A stretch of DNA of 64,000 bases from Streptomyces luomodiensis (lineage in GTDB: Bacteria > Actinomycetota > Actinomycetes > Streptomycetales > Streptomycetaceae): positions 2,232,001-2,296,000 of the forward strand of contig NZ_CP117522.1 in NCBI RefSeq assembly GCF_031679605.1. The letters are read 5' to 3'. Under the pieces are notes generated by a model, which did no database searches, had not been told where the DNA came from, and saw only the letters and a list, made by a program, of their open reading frames with translations. The position numbers were made by a program, and so were the translations under genes. Shown here piece after piece: positions 17,026 through 24,752 of the stretch. Every line of letters begins with the position of its first letter. The first letter of the stretch is position 1.

Positions 17026-17448
17026 CCGAGCACTCCGCCCTTGGCGGCCGGGGAGGCTGGAGGAACGTTCGACGATCCGGCGTCCCTCACGCCCTGACCG
17101 CAACGAGCGCCCGGAGGATCCATCACCCTGCTCGCCCTACCACATGCAGCGGTAGAGCAGCAGGTTGCCCTGATGGGCAACTTGAGACAGGTGGTGGCTC
17201 CGACGCGGTTCCCAGACGCCCAAGGGCATACGGTCCGCGTTCCCTGCGACCCCACGGGTCAGTTCCGCAGGGCCCGCTGCCGACGAAGGCGGCGTCTTCT
17301 TAGCGCAGGCCAGGAACGACGGTGAGTGACCTCGACGCATCGCATTCGCCGTCGCTCAACCGCGACACATGAACCTGTCGCAGATCACCGTCATGCCCAC
17401 CGGTCAAGCCTGAACGCTGACGCCGGTCCGGTCGGTCCTGCCGGACGG
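17026..17448. other. Non-coding stretch after the YrdC-like gene
   Basis: No convincing gene. A stem-loop GTTGCCC/GGGCAAC lies around 17168-17185 near a tRNA D-arm-like AGCGGTAGAGCA, but the remaining tRNA arms do not form. Confidence 0.5.
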
Positions 17449-17640
17449 TCGATGACACCAACCGGAAGGTCGGGCGCCAGGCCGAGGATCCCGCCTCGCC
17501 GAAGGAGAAGATCACCGCGATCCACTCACTCGCCCAGGACGAAGAAGGGGTCGCCGCAGCCGTGACCTCGGACTTCCTGAAACAGCCGATGGTCACGGCG
17601 AAGGTACCGGAGCAGGACCCTGGCCGGGCGACGCAGGTCA
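17449..17640 (+). pseudogene. Remnant of a DUF6192-like protein gene
   Basis: One frame reads NRKVGRQAEDPASPKEKITA, IHSLAQDEEGVAAAVTSDFL and KQPMVTAKV. This resembles the C-terminal helical part of a Streptomyces-specific protein family (DUF6192, from memory: IHxLAxDExVAAxVTxDLLRRP). There is no start codon, RBS or N-terminal part in the upstream 400 bases, and the frame runs without homology into the convergent gene at 17665. Family assignment is from memory and uncertain. Confidence 0.4.
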
Positions 17641-17664
17641 GCGCGGCCGGGGGCGGGAGTCTCA

Positions 17665-18039
17665 TCAGGCGGGGACGTAGGGCAGGGCGGCGCGCACCTT
17701 GTCCTCCAGGCGCTGTATGCACGGGTCGCAGCTGTAGAGCGGCACCTGATGATCCGCGTTCTCGACCGTGCCGAGCAGCAGCGTCGGCAGGTCGGTGCGC
17801 CGGCACCACAGCCAGCACTCGCCCGGGGCCCACCATCGCCCCTGCCGCTCGGTGGGCGTCGGGTCCGCGCCGCGGGTGAGGGCGTCCTGGGTCTTGCGTT
17901 CCAGGTGCCGGATGCACCGCTCGCAGGCGAGCAGGGGTGCGTTGCCTCCCACCCAGATGACCGGCCCGAGCCACAGCACCGGGACTGCGGTGCGCTCGCA
18001 CCACAGCCAGCACTCGCCCAGAGCCCATCGCCGCCGCAC
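17665..18039 (-). CDS. Small protein made of two repeated Cys-rich halves
   Basis: The 124 residues form an internal duplication. Half one has GECWLWCERT, then LACERCIRHLERK; half two has GECWLWCRRT, then YSCDPCIQRLEDK. Each half carries a CxxxxC...CxxC-type set that could bind a metal ion, so this is plausibly a two-module zinc-ribbon protein. It is the last gene of the 21741-to-17665 minus-strand operon, 118 bases after the 28-aa membrane peptide. No named family recognised; biochemical role unknown. Confidence 0.7.
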   Translation of the reverse strand: MRRRWALGECWLWCERTAVPVLWLGPVIWVGGNAPLLACERCIRHLERKTQDALTRGADPTPTERQGRWWAPGECWLWCRRTDLPTLLLGTVENADHQVPLYSCDPCIQRLEDKVRAALPYVPA

Positions 18040-18157
18040 GGGCGGTCTCCTTTCTGTCGTGATGGCTCCGGCCGCCCTCCCCTCGGGGGTAGGAAGCGGC
18101 GGCCGGAGCCTCGGCCACCCCGCCGGGGCTCGTAGGCGCGCCCGGTCGGGGTGGGGG

Positions 18158-18244
18158 TCATGGGTGGGTGATGCCGTAGCTGAGCACGCCCAGGAGTGCG
18201 GCCACGGCCAGGACGTAGAGCAGCTGCTGGGTATAGGGGCTCAC
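18158..18244 (-). CDS. 28-aa single-pass membrane peptide, translationally coupled
   Basis: A GTG at 18244 overlaps the TGA of the upstream gene (GTGA). The product MSPYTQQLLYVLAVAALLGV plus LSYGITHP is one hydrophobic helix with short polar ends. The overlap of start and stop is the same arrangement used at the other junctions of this operon, which supports it as a real gene despite its size. Function unknown. Confidence 0.55.
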   Translation of the reverse strand: MSPYTQQLLYVLAVAALLGVLSYGITHP

Positions 18245-18813
18245 TGCGGGTCCTGCTGCTGGGTGAGGAGGTGGACGCGGCCGCCACCGGTCGCGCTCAG
18301 ACAGGGGTGGCAGGCGTAGCGGACGTGGGCGCCGGTACTGAACGACTCCCATGCGTCGATCACCTGAGCGTCACGCGTGGGGATGGCGCAGAAGTGGCAC
18401 ACCACCACGGGGCTCCGTCCCGCTGCCTGTTCCAGCGGCCCGACCAGTCTTTCCATAGCCGAGCGCAGCGTGTTGGGGTCGGTGAACAGCCCGTTCGCCT
18501 TCGGGGTGCGGAGCCACACGTTGACTCCCCGGTAGCCATTCAGCCGGGGCACGAGGAGGCTGTCTCCAGCCCGGTAAAGAGTCAGACGCAGTGGTTCGGG
18601 CGTGGGCCAGCCGTCGACTCCTCCCGGAGGCACGAACCACACCAGGTGGCGTAACGCCGTGTCTTCGAGGACCGCGCCGGTGTGGTCGCCCAGGGCGTCG
18701 AGCACGCAGCGGCCCCAATCGTTCGCGGTGGAGATCGCGTGCCAGGTGTCGTCGGCGTACTTCATGCCGATCGGGGTGTCCGGTCGGAGGCTGGCGGGCA
18801 CGGCCCCGCTCAT
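18241..18813 (-). CDS. Hypothetical 190-aa protein with CxxC pairs
   Basis: The start is ATG 18813 (MSGAVPASLRPDTP) with GAGAGG six bases upstream; a longer frame to 18861 lacks an RBS. The C-terminal third has VVVCHFCAIPTRDAQVIDAW, then YACHPCLSATGG, two CxxC knuckles about 30 residues apart that look like a treble-clef or zinc-ribbon site. The N-terminal part contains ALRHLVWFVPPGGVDGW. Family not recognised. It is the sixth gene of the operon and shares paired-cysteine motifs with the genes at 18947 and 17665. Confidence 0.7.
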   Translation of the reverse strand: MSGAVPASLRPDTPIGMKYADDTWHAISTANDWGRCVLDALGDHTGAVLEDTALRHLVWFVPPGGVDGWPTPEPLRLTLYRAGDSLLVPRLNGYRGVNVWLRTPKANGLFTDPNTLRSAMERLVGPLEQAAGRSPVVVCHFCAIPTRDAQVIDAWESFSTGAHVRYACHPCLSATGGGRVHLLTQQQDPQ

Positions 18814-18946
18814 AGCTGTCCTCTCATTGGTGGTGCATGTCGGTGATGTCCGCCCCGGCATGACGCTGGCGCGGGATGGAAGAGAGGAGCGGGCTGCTGA
18901 CCTGGGGTGTGTCCGGGTGGGGCCGGACGGTCAGCGGCCCGCCCGG

Positions 18947-19273
18947 TCAGGGCGTGGGCACGGGTCCGCAGCACCGCCTGCCGCCACGGATGGCGGTCAG
19001 GCTCAACCTCCGCGGAGTGCCGCATCCGATGCAGACGAGTCGCCACGGGCGGTCCGTCGTGCCGGGGTAGTCCTCATCCGGGTCGAATCCGGCCTGCCGC
19101 ACCTCCCACAGCGCCGAGTCCAATTGCGCGGCCGGGTCCCAGTTCAGGGGTGTCTCCTGGCCTGGGCGGAAGGCGCTGAGCGGGCCGGGGATGTGACATG
19201 AGTGGCCGCCGAACAGCAGGCCGAGGCTGATCCACCGGCGGCCGGCCGGGGCACGGTCAACGTGGTTGCTCAC
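18947..19273 (-). CDS. Hypothetical 108-aa protein with a Cys-rich C-terminus
   Basis: GTG start at 19273 overlaps the stop of the XRE regulator gene (GTGA). The C-terminal half reads DRPWRLVCIGCGTPRRLSLT then GGRRCCGPV, a CxxC plus CC arrangement that may bind zinc. No known family recognised. 133 bases separate it from the next gene, the only sizeable gap within the operon apart from the one before the last gene. Confidence 0.65.
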   Translation of the reverse strand: MSNHVDRAPAGRRWISLGLLFGGHSCHIPGPLSAFRPGQETPLNWDPAAQLDSALWEVRQAGFDPDEDYPGTTDRPWRLVCIGCGTPRRLSLTAIRGGRRCCGPVPTP

Positions 19274-20196
19274 AGGACTCCCTCCCCTCCCGGGGCGAGG
19301 TACAGGCGGCTCTCAGTGCGCACCGGGCGCGCCGGAGGGCTGGGTGCGGCGGCCTGCTCCTCAACGGGGGCGCGCCCCTCGTTCACGCACACTGCTGCGT
19401 CATCGAGGGGCACGGCGGCGTCCATGGCGACTCGCAGCCTGTGCTGCCAGGGCTCCAGGGCCTCACCGGTGTGGTAGATGACGAAGTTGGCCCATTCCTC
19501 CGCGACGAGTTCGTGTCCGTGGAGTGTCATCTGGTACAGCAGGAGGCCGCGGGGCGGTAAGACCCGCTGAGGCACCACCAGAATCCGCGGTCCCTGTGGC
19601 GAGCTGGTGAGCTGCTTCAGATGCGCGATCTGGGCCGGCATCACGTCCGGGTCGCCGAGGGGCCTGTGCAATCCCATCTCGTCCAGCAGCAGAGTCACAT
19701 CCCCGCCGGTGCCGGCGGTCAGTGGCGCGCGTGGCGGGACATGGAGTTGCAGCTCGGCGCGGAAGTGCTGGGCCATCAGACCCACCGGGTAGTCCGGGAT
19801 GCGCAGGAAGTCCGGAAGGGCATGTCCGGTGTGGATGACCGTGCTGTCCGCCTGGCGCTGGCAGGCGTGGAGCCGGTCCAGCCAGCCCGGCACCGCGTCG
19901 TACAGCACGTGCCGGTGCGGCTTCTGGAACAGGTGGTCGACGGCGCGCAGGTGGGCCTTGCTATCGATGCCGTAGTACTCCAGGAGTCTGATGGCATCCG
20001 CAACGCGGTGCAGGCGGCCGGTCTCCAGCCGCGACACCTTAGCTGCCGAACCACCGATCCCCCACGCGGCCTCACTGCCGCTCATGCCACGCGAGAGCCG
20101 TACGGCCCGCAGGTACGCCCCGACGACCAGCGCAGCGGAAGCGGGCGCCTCGCCCTCACGCGGAGGCCGGATCTTGCCTTGGAACGCTGTTTTCAT
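19270..20196 (-). CDS. XRE-family regulator (WhiJ/DUF5753-type)
   Basis: The 308-aa protein has an N-terminal helix-turn-helix (about residues 25-85, ALVVGAYLRAVRLSRGMSGS, then AAKVSRLETGR). The long C-terminal DUF5753-like domain has HALPDFLRIPDYPVGLMAQH and ILVVPQRVLPPRGLL, as in the WhiJ/Scr1 class abundant in Streptomyces. Start ATG 20196 has GGAGGA five bases upstream and overlaps the IclR stop as ATGA. The typical partners of this class are a small acidic DUF397 protein and an anti-sigma-like ATPase. Here the ATPase is present two genes upstream but no DUF397 gene is seen. Confidence 0.85.
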   Translation of the reverse strand: MKTAFQGKIRPPREGEAPASAALVVGAYLRAVRLSRGMSGSEAAWGIGGSAAKVSRLETGRLHRVADAIRLLEYYGIDSKAHLRAVDHLFQKPHRHVLYDAVPGWLDRLHACQRQADSTVIHTGHALPDFLRIPDYPVGLMAQHFRAELQLHVPPRAPLTAGTGGDVTLLLDEMGLHRPLGDPDVMPAQIAHLKQLTSSPQGPRILVVPQRVLPPRGLLLYQMTLHGHELVAEEWANFVIYHTGEALEPWQHRLRVAMDAAVPLDDAAVCVNEGRAPVEEQAAAPSPPARPVRTESRLYLAPGGEGVL

Positions 20197-21062
20197 CCGG
20201 TCCTCCGCGTGGTGGTCAGCAGGTGCAGGCTGCTCACCCTTTGTGCCGGCGCGCCGGGCACTGCCGCACCTTTGCGGTAGAGGCATTCACTGATCACGTC
20301 GCTCTCCGATGCAACGGCGATCAGCGACTCACCATGCGTCCGCCCCGGAGTATCGGTGAGGACCGCGACCGGACCGGAGAGCTCCAAGACGGCCACAACT
20401 CGCTTGCGCCGGTCCAGGACGGGAGCAGCGACGATGGCGACACAGTTGTCACGGCCGCCGAAGCCCTGCACCCAACCCCGGCGCCGAGTCCGGGCCAGCG
20501 TGTCGGCCCTGTAAGGAACGGCGGCGGAAACTCCTGCACCACCGGACCGGCTCGACTGCCAGGTGAGGAACGTCAAGGTGACAGGGTCAGCCCTCAGAGG
20601 TGCGAGCCGGCCGAGCAGTGAGCGCTGCGGTGCGTGAAGGTCCAGGACCTCAGCGATACAGACCCGTGTGGCAGGACTGTGGAGCTGGTGAAGGCGGACG
20701 GCGAATGCGCCGGTCTCATCACGCAAGGCGACGAGCCTGTCGGCCCATGCGTTCGCCGCAGGAACGCCGTCACCCGCAGCCGCCAGCTGGGCGATGCGCG
20801 GTCCGAGAGTGACCCGGCCTCCCTCATGGGCAACCAGTCCCAGCCGGGCCATGGCTGCGACCAGCCGGAACACAGTACCGCGTGAGATTCCGGTAGCTTC
20901 GGCGATCTCGGCCGGGGAGGCTGCGCCCCGTTCGATGACGTCGAATATGGCGGCCGCCTTCTCGAGCACACCAACGCTATGGCCCGCCGTCTCAGGGGCG
21001 GCCCAACGGGGAGTGGCCAGGGAGCTGGAGGTCCGCTGCGGGGGTACGGTCGGACGAGTCAC
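20193..21062 (-). CDS. IclR-family transcriptional regulator
   Basis: The 289-aa protein has an N-terminal winged helix (about 28-90: VLEKAAAIFDVIERGAASPA, ISRGTVFRLVAAMARLGLV) and a C-terminal IclR effector domain, with AVRLHQLHSPATRVCIAEVL and LDRRKRVVAVLELSGPV. Length is a little above the family norm because of a 25-residue N-terminal extension. The start overlaps the upstream ATPase stop and the end overlaps the XRE start (ATGA). Two unrelated DNA-binding regulators in one overlapping operon is unusual. Confidence 0.85.
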   Translation of the reverse strand: MTRPTVPPQRTSSSLATPRWAAPETAGHSVGVLEKAAAIFDVIERGAASPAEIAEATGISRGTVFRLVAAMARLGLVAHEGGRVTLGPRIAQLAAAGDGVPAANAWADRLVALRDETGAFAVRLHQLHSPATRVCIAEVLDLHAPQRSLLGRLAPLRADPVTLTFLTWQSSRSGGAGVSAAVPYRADTLARTRRRGWVQGFGGRDNCVAIVAAPVLDRRKRVVAVLELSGPVAVLTDTPGRTHGESLIAVASESDVISECLYRKGAAVPGAPAQRVSSLHLLTTTRRTG

Positions 21063-21487
21063 TGGTCACCCTCCGCCGCTCCGCTCTCCAGCTCGGCCCA
21101 GACCCTTTTTCCAACGTCCAGGATCTCGACGCCCCAGGTCCGCGAGAACGCGTCGACGACAGCGAGGCCGCGCCCGTGCTCCTCACTGGGCTCGGAAATC
21201 CTGGGCGCTGGCTTGTCGTGGCTCTTGTCGATGACGTCAAGGCGCACGCGCCCTTCGCCGACACGGGTAACGGTCAGGCGCATGTATCGCCCACAGGCGT
21301 GGTCAACGGCGTTAGCGACCAGCTCAGACGCCACGTGCTCCGCCTCGCCAACGAGCTGGGACAGGTGCCAGGTGTCCAGCACAGTCCGCACCATCTGTCG
21401 GGCGACGGCAGCGGACTGCGGCTTACGGCAGAGCATCTGGCTGTAGGCCGGCCGTCCGACGGCGGAGGGCCGGGCGGTGGCGGTCAT
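21059..21487 (-). CDS. Anti-sigma-factor-like ATP-binding protein (HATPase_c_2)
   Basis: This 142-aa GHKL-fold protein has N-box HVASELVANAVDHACGRYM, a D-box region RLDVIDKSHDKPAPRIS, and G-box EEHGRGLAVVDAFSRTWGVE. It is similar to the RsbW/SpoIIAB-like regulatory ATPases found beside XRE/DUF5753 genes in Streptomyces. The D-box lacks the canonical DxGxG glycine, so kinase activity is doubtful. ATG 21487 overlaps the stop of the 85-aa gene (ATGA). Confidence 0.8.
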   Translation of the reverse strand: MTATARPSAVGRPAYSQMLCRKPQSAAVARQMVRTVLDTWHLSQLVGEAEHVASELVANAVDHACGRYMRLTVTRVGEGRVRLDVIDKSHDKPAPRISEPSEEHGRGLAVVDAFSRTWGVEILDVGKRVWAELESGAAEGDQ

Positions 21488-21741
21488 GACGCTCCACCCA
21501 GCTCGACGTACGTCTCCTGCTCCACCGAGCCGAGGAGGAGGGGGGTGCTGTGCCGGGCGAAGAAGGCGAAACCCCGCAGCGCCCAATTGTGGACCTCGTG
21601 GGCCACGTCGGGCAGTTGGAGGGCACGGTCTCCAACTGCGGCTGACGTGGACACCGCACCCCACCATTTACCGACGAGTAATGCCTCGACGTCTCCGGTG
21701 CGCGGCGGTGTCCACGGTGAGAGTTCGAGATGCGATGGCAC
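21484..21741 (-). CDS. Hypothetical 85-aa protein, first gene of the operon
   Basis: GTG start at 21741. The product contains GALQLPDVAHE-like polar N-terminal sequence and FFARHSTPLLLGSVEQETY near the C-terminus. It is not a recognised family and lacks the DUF397 signature expected next to WhiJ-type regulators. It is translationally coupled to the anti-sigma-like ATPase and could be its antagonist or target, by position only. Confidence 0.55.
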   Translation of the reverse strand: MPSHLELSPWTPPRTGDVEALLVGKWWGAVSTSAAVGDRALQLPDVAHEVHNWALRGFAFFARHSTPLLLGSVEQETYVELGGAS

Positions 21742-21805
21742 GTTGGCCCCCGGGCGTCATCGGTGATCAGGTGATGACCGACCGTAGGGTCTTCGCGATT
21801 GGGGT

Positions 21806-21826
21806 AGTGACACAAAGTGTGTCACT
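21806..21826. promoter_or_regulatory. Perfect 9-3-9 palindrome, candidate operator
   Basis: AGTGACACA (21806-21814), spacer AAG, TGTGTCACT (21818-21826). A further half-site CTGTCACAC follows at about 21830. It lies between the stop of the XRE-TPR gene (21833) and the start of the operon at 21741, 64 bases upstream of the first codon, where a repressor or activator would act. The likely ligands are the XRE proteins encoded on either side (inference). Confidence 0.6.
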
Positions 21827-21832
21827 CGGCTG

Positions 21833-23068
21833 TCACACCACGCCGAGCCGCATTCCGAACTCGAACAGGGCCGTCCGCCGATTCCCATTCAGCATGGTGT
21901 GTGTGGTCTCTCGCACGCTCGCGTTCATGCGTGTTGCCTGCGGCGCCAGCTTCTCGGCCTTGACGAACGCTTCCAGGGCTTGCTCATGCTGCCCGTTGTA
22001 GTAGTACGCCCGGCCGACGTCGATGTAGTGATGACTACGCCGTTCGGAGGCGTACTGCTTGGGCAGCGAGCGGGTGATGAGCTCCGCACGGCGTACCGCT
22101 TCCTGGCCTTTGCCCATCTCTACCGGCAGAGAGACCGACCAAATCGCGGCGTTGGTAGGGCCGAACTGCAATTGGAAGTCGTTGCGGTCCTTGCCCAGCA
22201 AGTTCGCCTGCTCTTGAGCTTTCTGGAGGTGCTGCTCTGCCGCTTTGTTGTCGGTGGCCCTGGCGTGGTTGAGGCTCGCTTTCAGGTGGAAGGCGCCGGT
22301 CAGCGAGACTTTCTCGGGGCTGTCAGTGCCCATGGCGCCGAGGGACGTCAACGCCTCGTCGATGAGACGGCCGGCCTCGTCGTGCTCCCCTATGGCCAGG
22401 AACTCCCCTGCGTCGTACCAGCGTGCGGCAAGAACGCGAAGTGGGTCGTCGGTCTTCTCTGCGGACCACAACACACGTTCCGTCGCGAGGGTCGCGTCGG
22501 AGCTACGGCCCAGCTTGTACAGGTACTGCATGGCGCACTCGTACGTCGAGGCCAGCAGGTCGTACGTTTTTCGCTGTCGTTCTCCGGTGCTGACCTCTAC
22601 CGCGACTTGGAGGTCTCGGAGGAGTGCGGGGAGGACTTCAGCGAGCTTGGTCAGGGAGGCGCGCTGCCGATGTCCGTTCGCCTTCGCAACGCGCTCACGC
22701 AGCGTGATCAGGTCCACCTCGGCCACCTCTTGGTCGGTGGGCCGAGCCGGGCGCCCGTGACGCAGCAGAGCACGACGTACGGCACCGATAGAGGCGATGG
22801 CGGCCTGGCCGTCAAGGTCGGAGTCGGGCGGCGTATAGGGCTGCCCAGTGATCTCGGTGGGGTGGCAGTCCAACGCCTTGGAGAAGGCGAGGATCACATC
22901 GGCGCGGTCTAGGCTGCGTCGGCCCTGTTCGAATTTCCTCACGGCTGAAAGAGAGTACCCACTTACTTCGCTGAGTTTGCGCTGATCCCAGCGACGGCGC
23001 ATACGTAGACGCTTGAGCCTCTGCCCGTTCGTCTGTGCGCCCTCCGGCATGTCGGTCTGATGGGGCAT
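21833..23068 (-). CDS. XRE-family regulator with TPR-like C-terminus
   Basis: The 411-aa protein has an N-terminal helix-turn-helix (about 15-70: LKRLRMRRRWDQRKLSEVSG, LSAVRKFEQGRRSLDRADVI) and a helical TPR-type region (ERQRKTYDLLASTYECAMQY; SHHYIDVGRAYYYNGQHEQA near the end). This is the layout of Streptomyces XRE-TPR regulators. Start ATG 23068 (GGAG nine bases upstream) is preferred; ATG 23050 is an alternative. The same strand and the palindrome immediately downstream suggest it may regulate the next operon. Confidence 0.85.
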   Translation of the reverse strand: MPHQTDMPEGAQTNGQRLKRLRMRRRWDQRKLSEVSGYSLSAVRKFEQGRRSLDRADVILAFSKALDCHPTEITGQPYTPPDSDLDGQAAIASIGAVRRALLRHGRPARPTDQEVAEVDLITLRERVAKANGHRQRASLTKLAEVLPALLRDLQVAVEVSTGERQRKTYDLLASTYECAMQYLYKLGRSSDATLATERVLWSAEKTDDPLRVLAARWYDAGEFLAIGEHDEAGRLIDEALTSLGAMGTDSPEKVSLTGAFHLKASLNHARATDNKAAEQHLQKAQEQANLLGKDRNDFQLQFGPTNAAIWSVSLPVEMGKGQEAVRRAELITRSLPKQYASERRSHHYIDVGRAYYYNGQHEQALEAFVKAEKLAPQATRMNASVRETTHTMLNGNRRTALFEFGMRLGVV

Positions 23069-23106
23069 ACTGTGTGCTCCGTTCTGACGTAGACACTCAG
23101 ACGGTA

Positions 23107-23158
23107 CTCCCGGCCCCGCCGGGAGCGCGACGATCGGCCCTCGCAGAAGCGAGGGCCG
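23107..23158. repeat. Two adjacent hairpins in the divergent intergenic region
   Basis: CTCCCGG/CCGGGAG at 23107-23125 and CGGCCCTCGC/GCGAGGGCCG at 23135-23158 (10-bp perfect stem, AGAA loop). They lie in the leader of the XRE-TPR gene. In the plus direction the second is followed by ACGTGTTTTC, so it could also stop transcription toward 23218. Confidence 0.6.
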
Positions 23159-23217
23159 ACGTGTTTTCGGGGTTTCAGGGGCACAGTGTTCACGCGAGGG
23201 CCTGAGGCACCGCACTT

Positions 23218-23460
23218 ATGATCCAACGTGTGGAAATCCCCGGCAGACTCATCGAACTTCAGCAAGCGACCGACGACACTCACGCCCAGCTCCGCGGCCT
23301 CGACGGCGACGAGTACGCCGCCCAGTGGAAGCGCTGGCGCGACGCTGCCACAGCGAGCCAGGCAGCGGTCACCGAGCACGCCAAGGACGCCGAGCTCAAC
23401 CGGGCCGCGCTGGAGGCCGCGGTGAAGGAGGCCGTGCGGCACGCACCGGCCACCGAATAG
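23218..23460 (+). CDS. Small hypothetical protein, helical
   Basis: The 80-aa charged, Ala-rich, probably helical protein (IELQQATDDTHAQLRGLDGD, EYAAQWKRWRDAATASQAAV) has no signal peptide or metal site. The ATG at 23218 is preceded by GAGGGCC-type sequence, not a strong RBS. It resembles small actinobacterial proteins found near integrative elements (impression only). Divergent from the XRE-TPR gene. Confidence 0.5.
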   Translation: MIQRVEIPGRLIELQQATDDTHAQLRGLDGDEYAAQWKRWRDAATASQAAVTEHAKDAELNRAALEAAVKEAVRHAPATE

Positions 23461-23542
23461 GCCAGCACGGGCCACGGTCAGTGTCGGTGTCTCCCCGCAC
23501 GGTAGACGCATGCCCACCCTCTTCCGGCCCCACGGCCGTGCG

Positions 23543-23695
23543 ATGTCCCCTGCTCTGGACGAGATCAACCGCCGTATCCGGCTCCTCATGGACGAGCCCG
23601 CCGACAAGCGGCGGACCGAGGAGTACACGCGGCTGCTCGTGCTGTGGGCCGAGGCCACCGCAGCAAACGGGTCAGGCTGGTGCAAGGCCGCCTGA
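23543..23695 (+). CDS. Small hypothetical protein (50 aa)
   Basis: MSPALDEINRRIRLLMDEPA followed by a helical segment ending WAEATAANGSGWCKAA. The frame is open from 23510, but the ATG at 23543 begins the amphipathic part. Same direction as and 82 bases after the 80-aa gene. Weak evidence beyond plausible composition. Confidence 0.35.
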   Translation: MSPALDEINRRIRLLMDEPADKRRTEEYTRLLVLWAEATAANGSGWCKAA

Positions 23696-23843
23696 CCGCC
23701 CCTCCGATATGAAGGACGACGCACCGCCCTGCGTTCCACGCCAGGCGGGGCGTTCACGCATCCCAGCACCAGCAGCCAGCAGTGAGTTGATAGGGACGTC
23801 CGTCACGCTACCCGCGGGATCGGACACGCCCCGGGACACGGGA

Positions 23844-24395
23844 CCTGATGGGTGTCAATATTCCGATCAGCCTGCTGAGCTGGGCGTTTCCTGTGGACGG
23901 TGAGGCAGCCGTGGTGACGTGGTGTGGTACTCGTTGAGCAGTCCGCCAAGTACTGGCGGCGCCTGACCGCGGCAGCGGGCAGGAGGATGAGTTTGGGTCG
24001 TCGTCAGGTGGTCGTGGGCCGAGGCCACGGTGGGCCCGTCCCGCGTTGTAGTGCTCCGCGTACGTGGTGAGGACCGCGCAGAGGTGTCGTTCACCGGTGA
24101 TGAGGAGGCGATTGGTACATTCGGCGCGGGCTGTGCGTATCCATCGCTCGGCAAACGCGTTTGACTGCGGGCTTTGCGGCGGGTTCGGGATGACGGCTGT
24201 GCCGTTGTCGGCAAAGACGGCGTCGAACGCGTCGGTGAACTTGCTGTCCCGGTCGCGGATGAGGAACCCGGAGCACCCAGCCCTCTCCTTGAGATTCATA
24301 AGCAGATTGCGGGCGAGTTGGGTGGGCCCATGCCCCGGTGGGACGTGCGGTGACACCCAGGACATGGACGCGCCCACGGCGCAGTTCCCACGCCG
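23844..24395 (-). pseudogene. Integrase-core IS fragment, second copy
   Basis: Minus-strand frame with [20 protein letters not shown] and SNAFAERWIRTARAECTNRL, then YAEHYNAGRAHRGLG, ends in the same tail (GGGTGTCAATATTCCGATCA on the plus strand) as the copies at 1-560 and 28450-28990. The N-terminal part is shifted out of frame around 24340 and the element starts at the same internal point as the 28.9-kb copy, so it is a truncated relic. It abuts the stop of the 2-TM protein at 24398. Confidence 0.75.
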
Positions 24396-24397
24396 CA

Positions 24398-24748
24398 TCA
24401 AAGCTGGTCGTAGCCTGTGTTCGCGCGGCCGCCGTTCTCGGCCCGTGCCTCTGCGGTCCCGTGGACTTCCACGCCCCCGTTTACGCTCCCATGAACACTC
24501 AGACCGGTGTTGGCTTGCGAGCCCACCCCGACCGCAGTGGCCGGACCGGTGTTCGCGACCCGCACCGCCCCGTCACGGCCCGATATCAGAGCCAGGACCC
24601 CGGTTCCCAGGGCCACGACGCCCACCAGCGCCGAGACGATCCCGGCGACTTGGTTGGCCCGGTCCCAGCTCAGAAAGCAGAAGACCCCGGCCAGCACCGC
24701 CACCGCCAGTCCCGTCAGGCCGGCCACCAGTCGCTGCCGTGCGCTCAT
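24398..24748 (-). CDS. 2-TM membrane protein with Gly-rich beta tail
   Basis: This 116-aa protein has TM helices at about 7-25 (LVAGLTGLAVAVLAGVFCFL) and 33-56 (VAGIVSALVGVVALGTGVLA). A polar Asn/Gly-rich tail follows with VHGSVNGGVEVHGTAEARAE, similar in style to the beta motif at the N-terminus of the NB-ARC protein at 7813. Start ATG 24748 lies 4 bases after the STAND gene stop, with GGAGGAGA in the end of that gene, so the two are co-translated. Possibly the membrane partner of the STAND NTPase (inference). The end lies at the edge of an IS relic. Confidence 0.65.
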   Translation of the reverse strand: MSARQRLVAGLTGLAVAVLAGVFCFLSWDRANQVAGIVSALVGVVALGTGVLALISGRDGAVRVANTGPATAVGVGSQANTGLSVHGSVNGGVEVHGTAEARAENGGRANTGYDQL

Positions 24749-24752
24749 CGGC

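Noticed and set aside
15478..17103. 541-aa open frame on the minus strand
   Set aside because: Only its last part (the catalytic-core segments) belongs to the IS relic. The rest is antisense of the hydrolase remnant and the YrdC-like gene.
17145..17215. Possible tRNA gene (AGCGGTAGAGCA looks like a D-arm)
   Set aside because: The next stem gives a 4-nt or 8-nt loop and not a 7-nt anticodon loop, and no T-arm or acceptor pairing forms.
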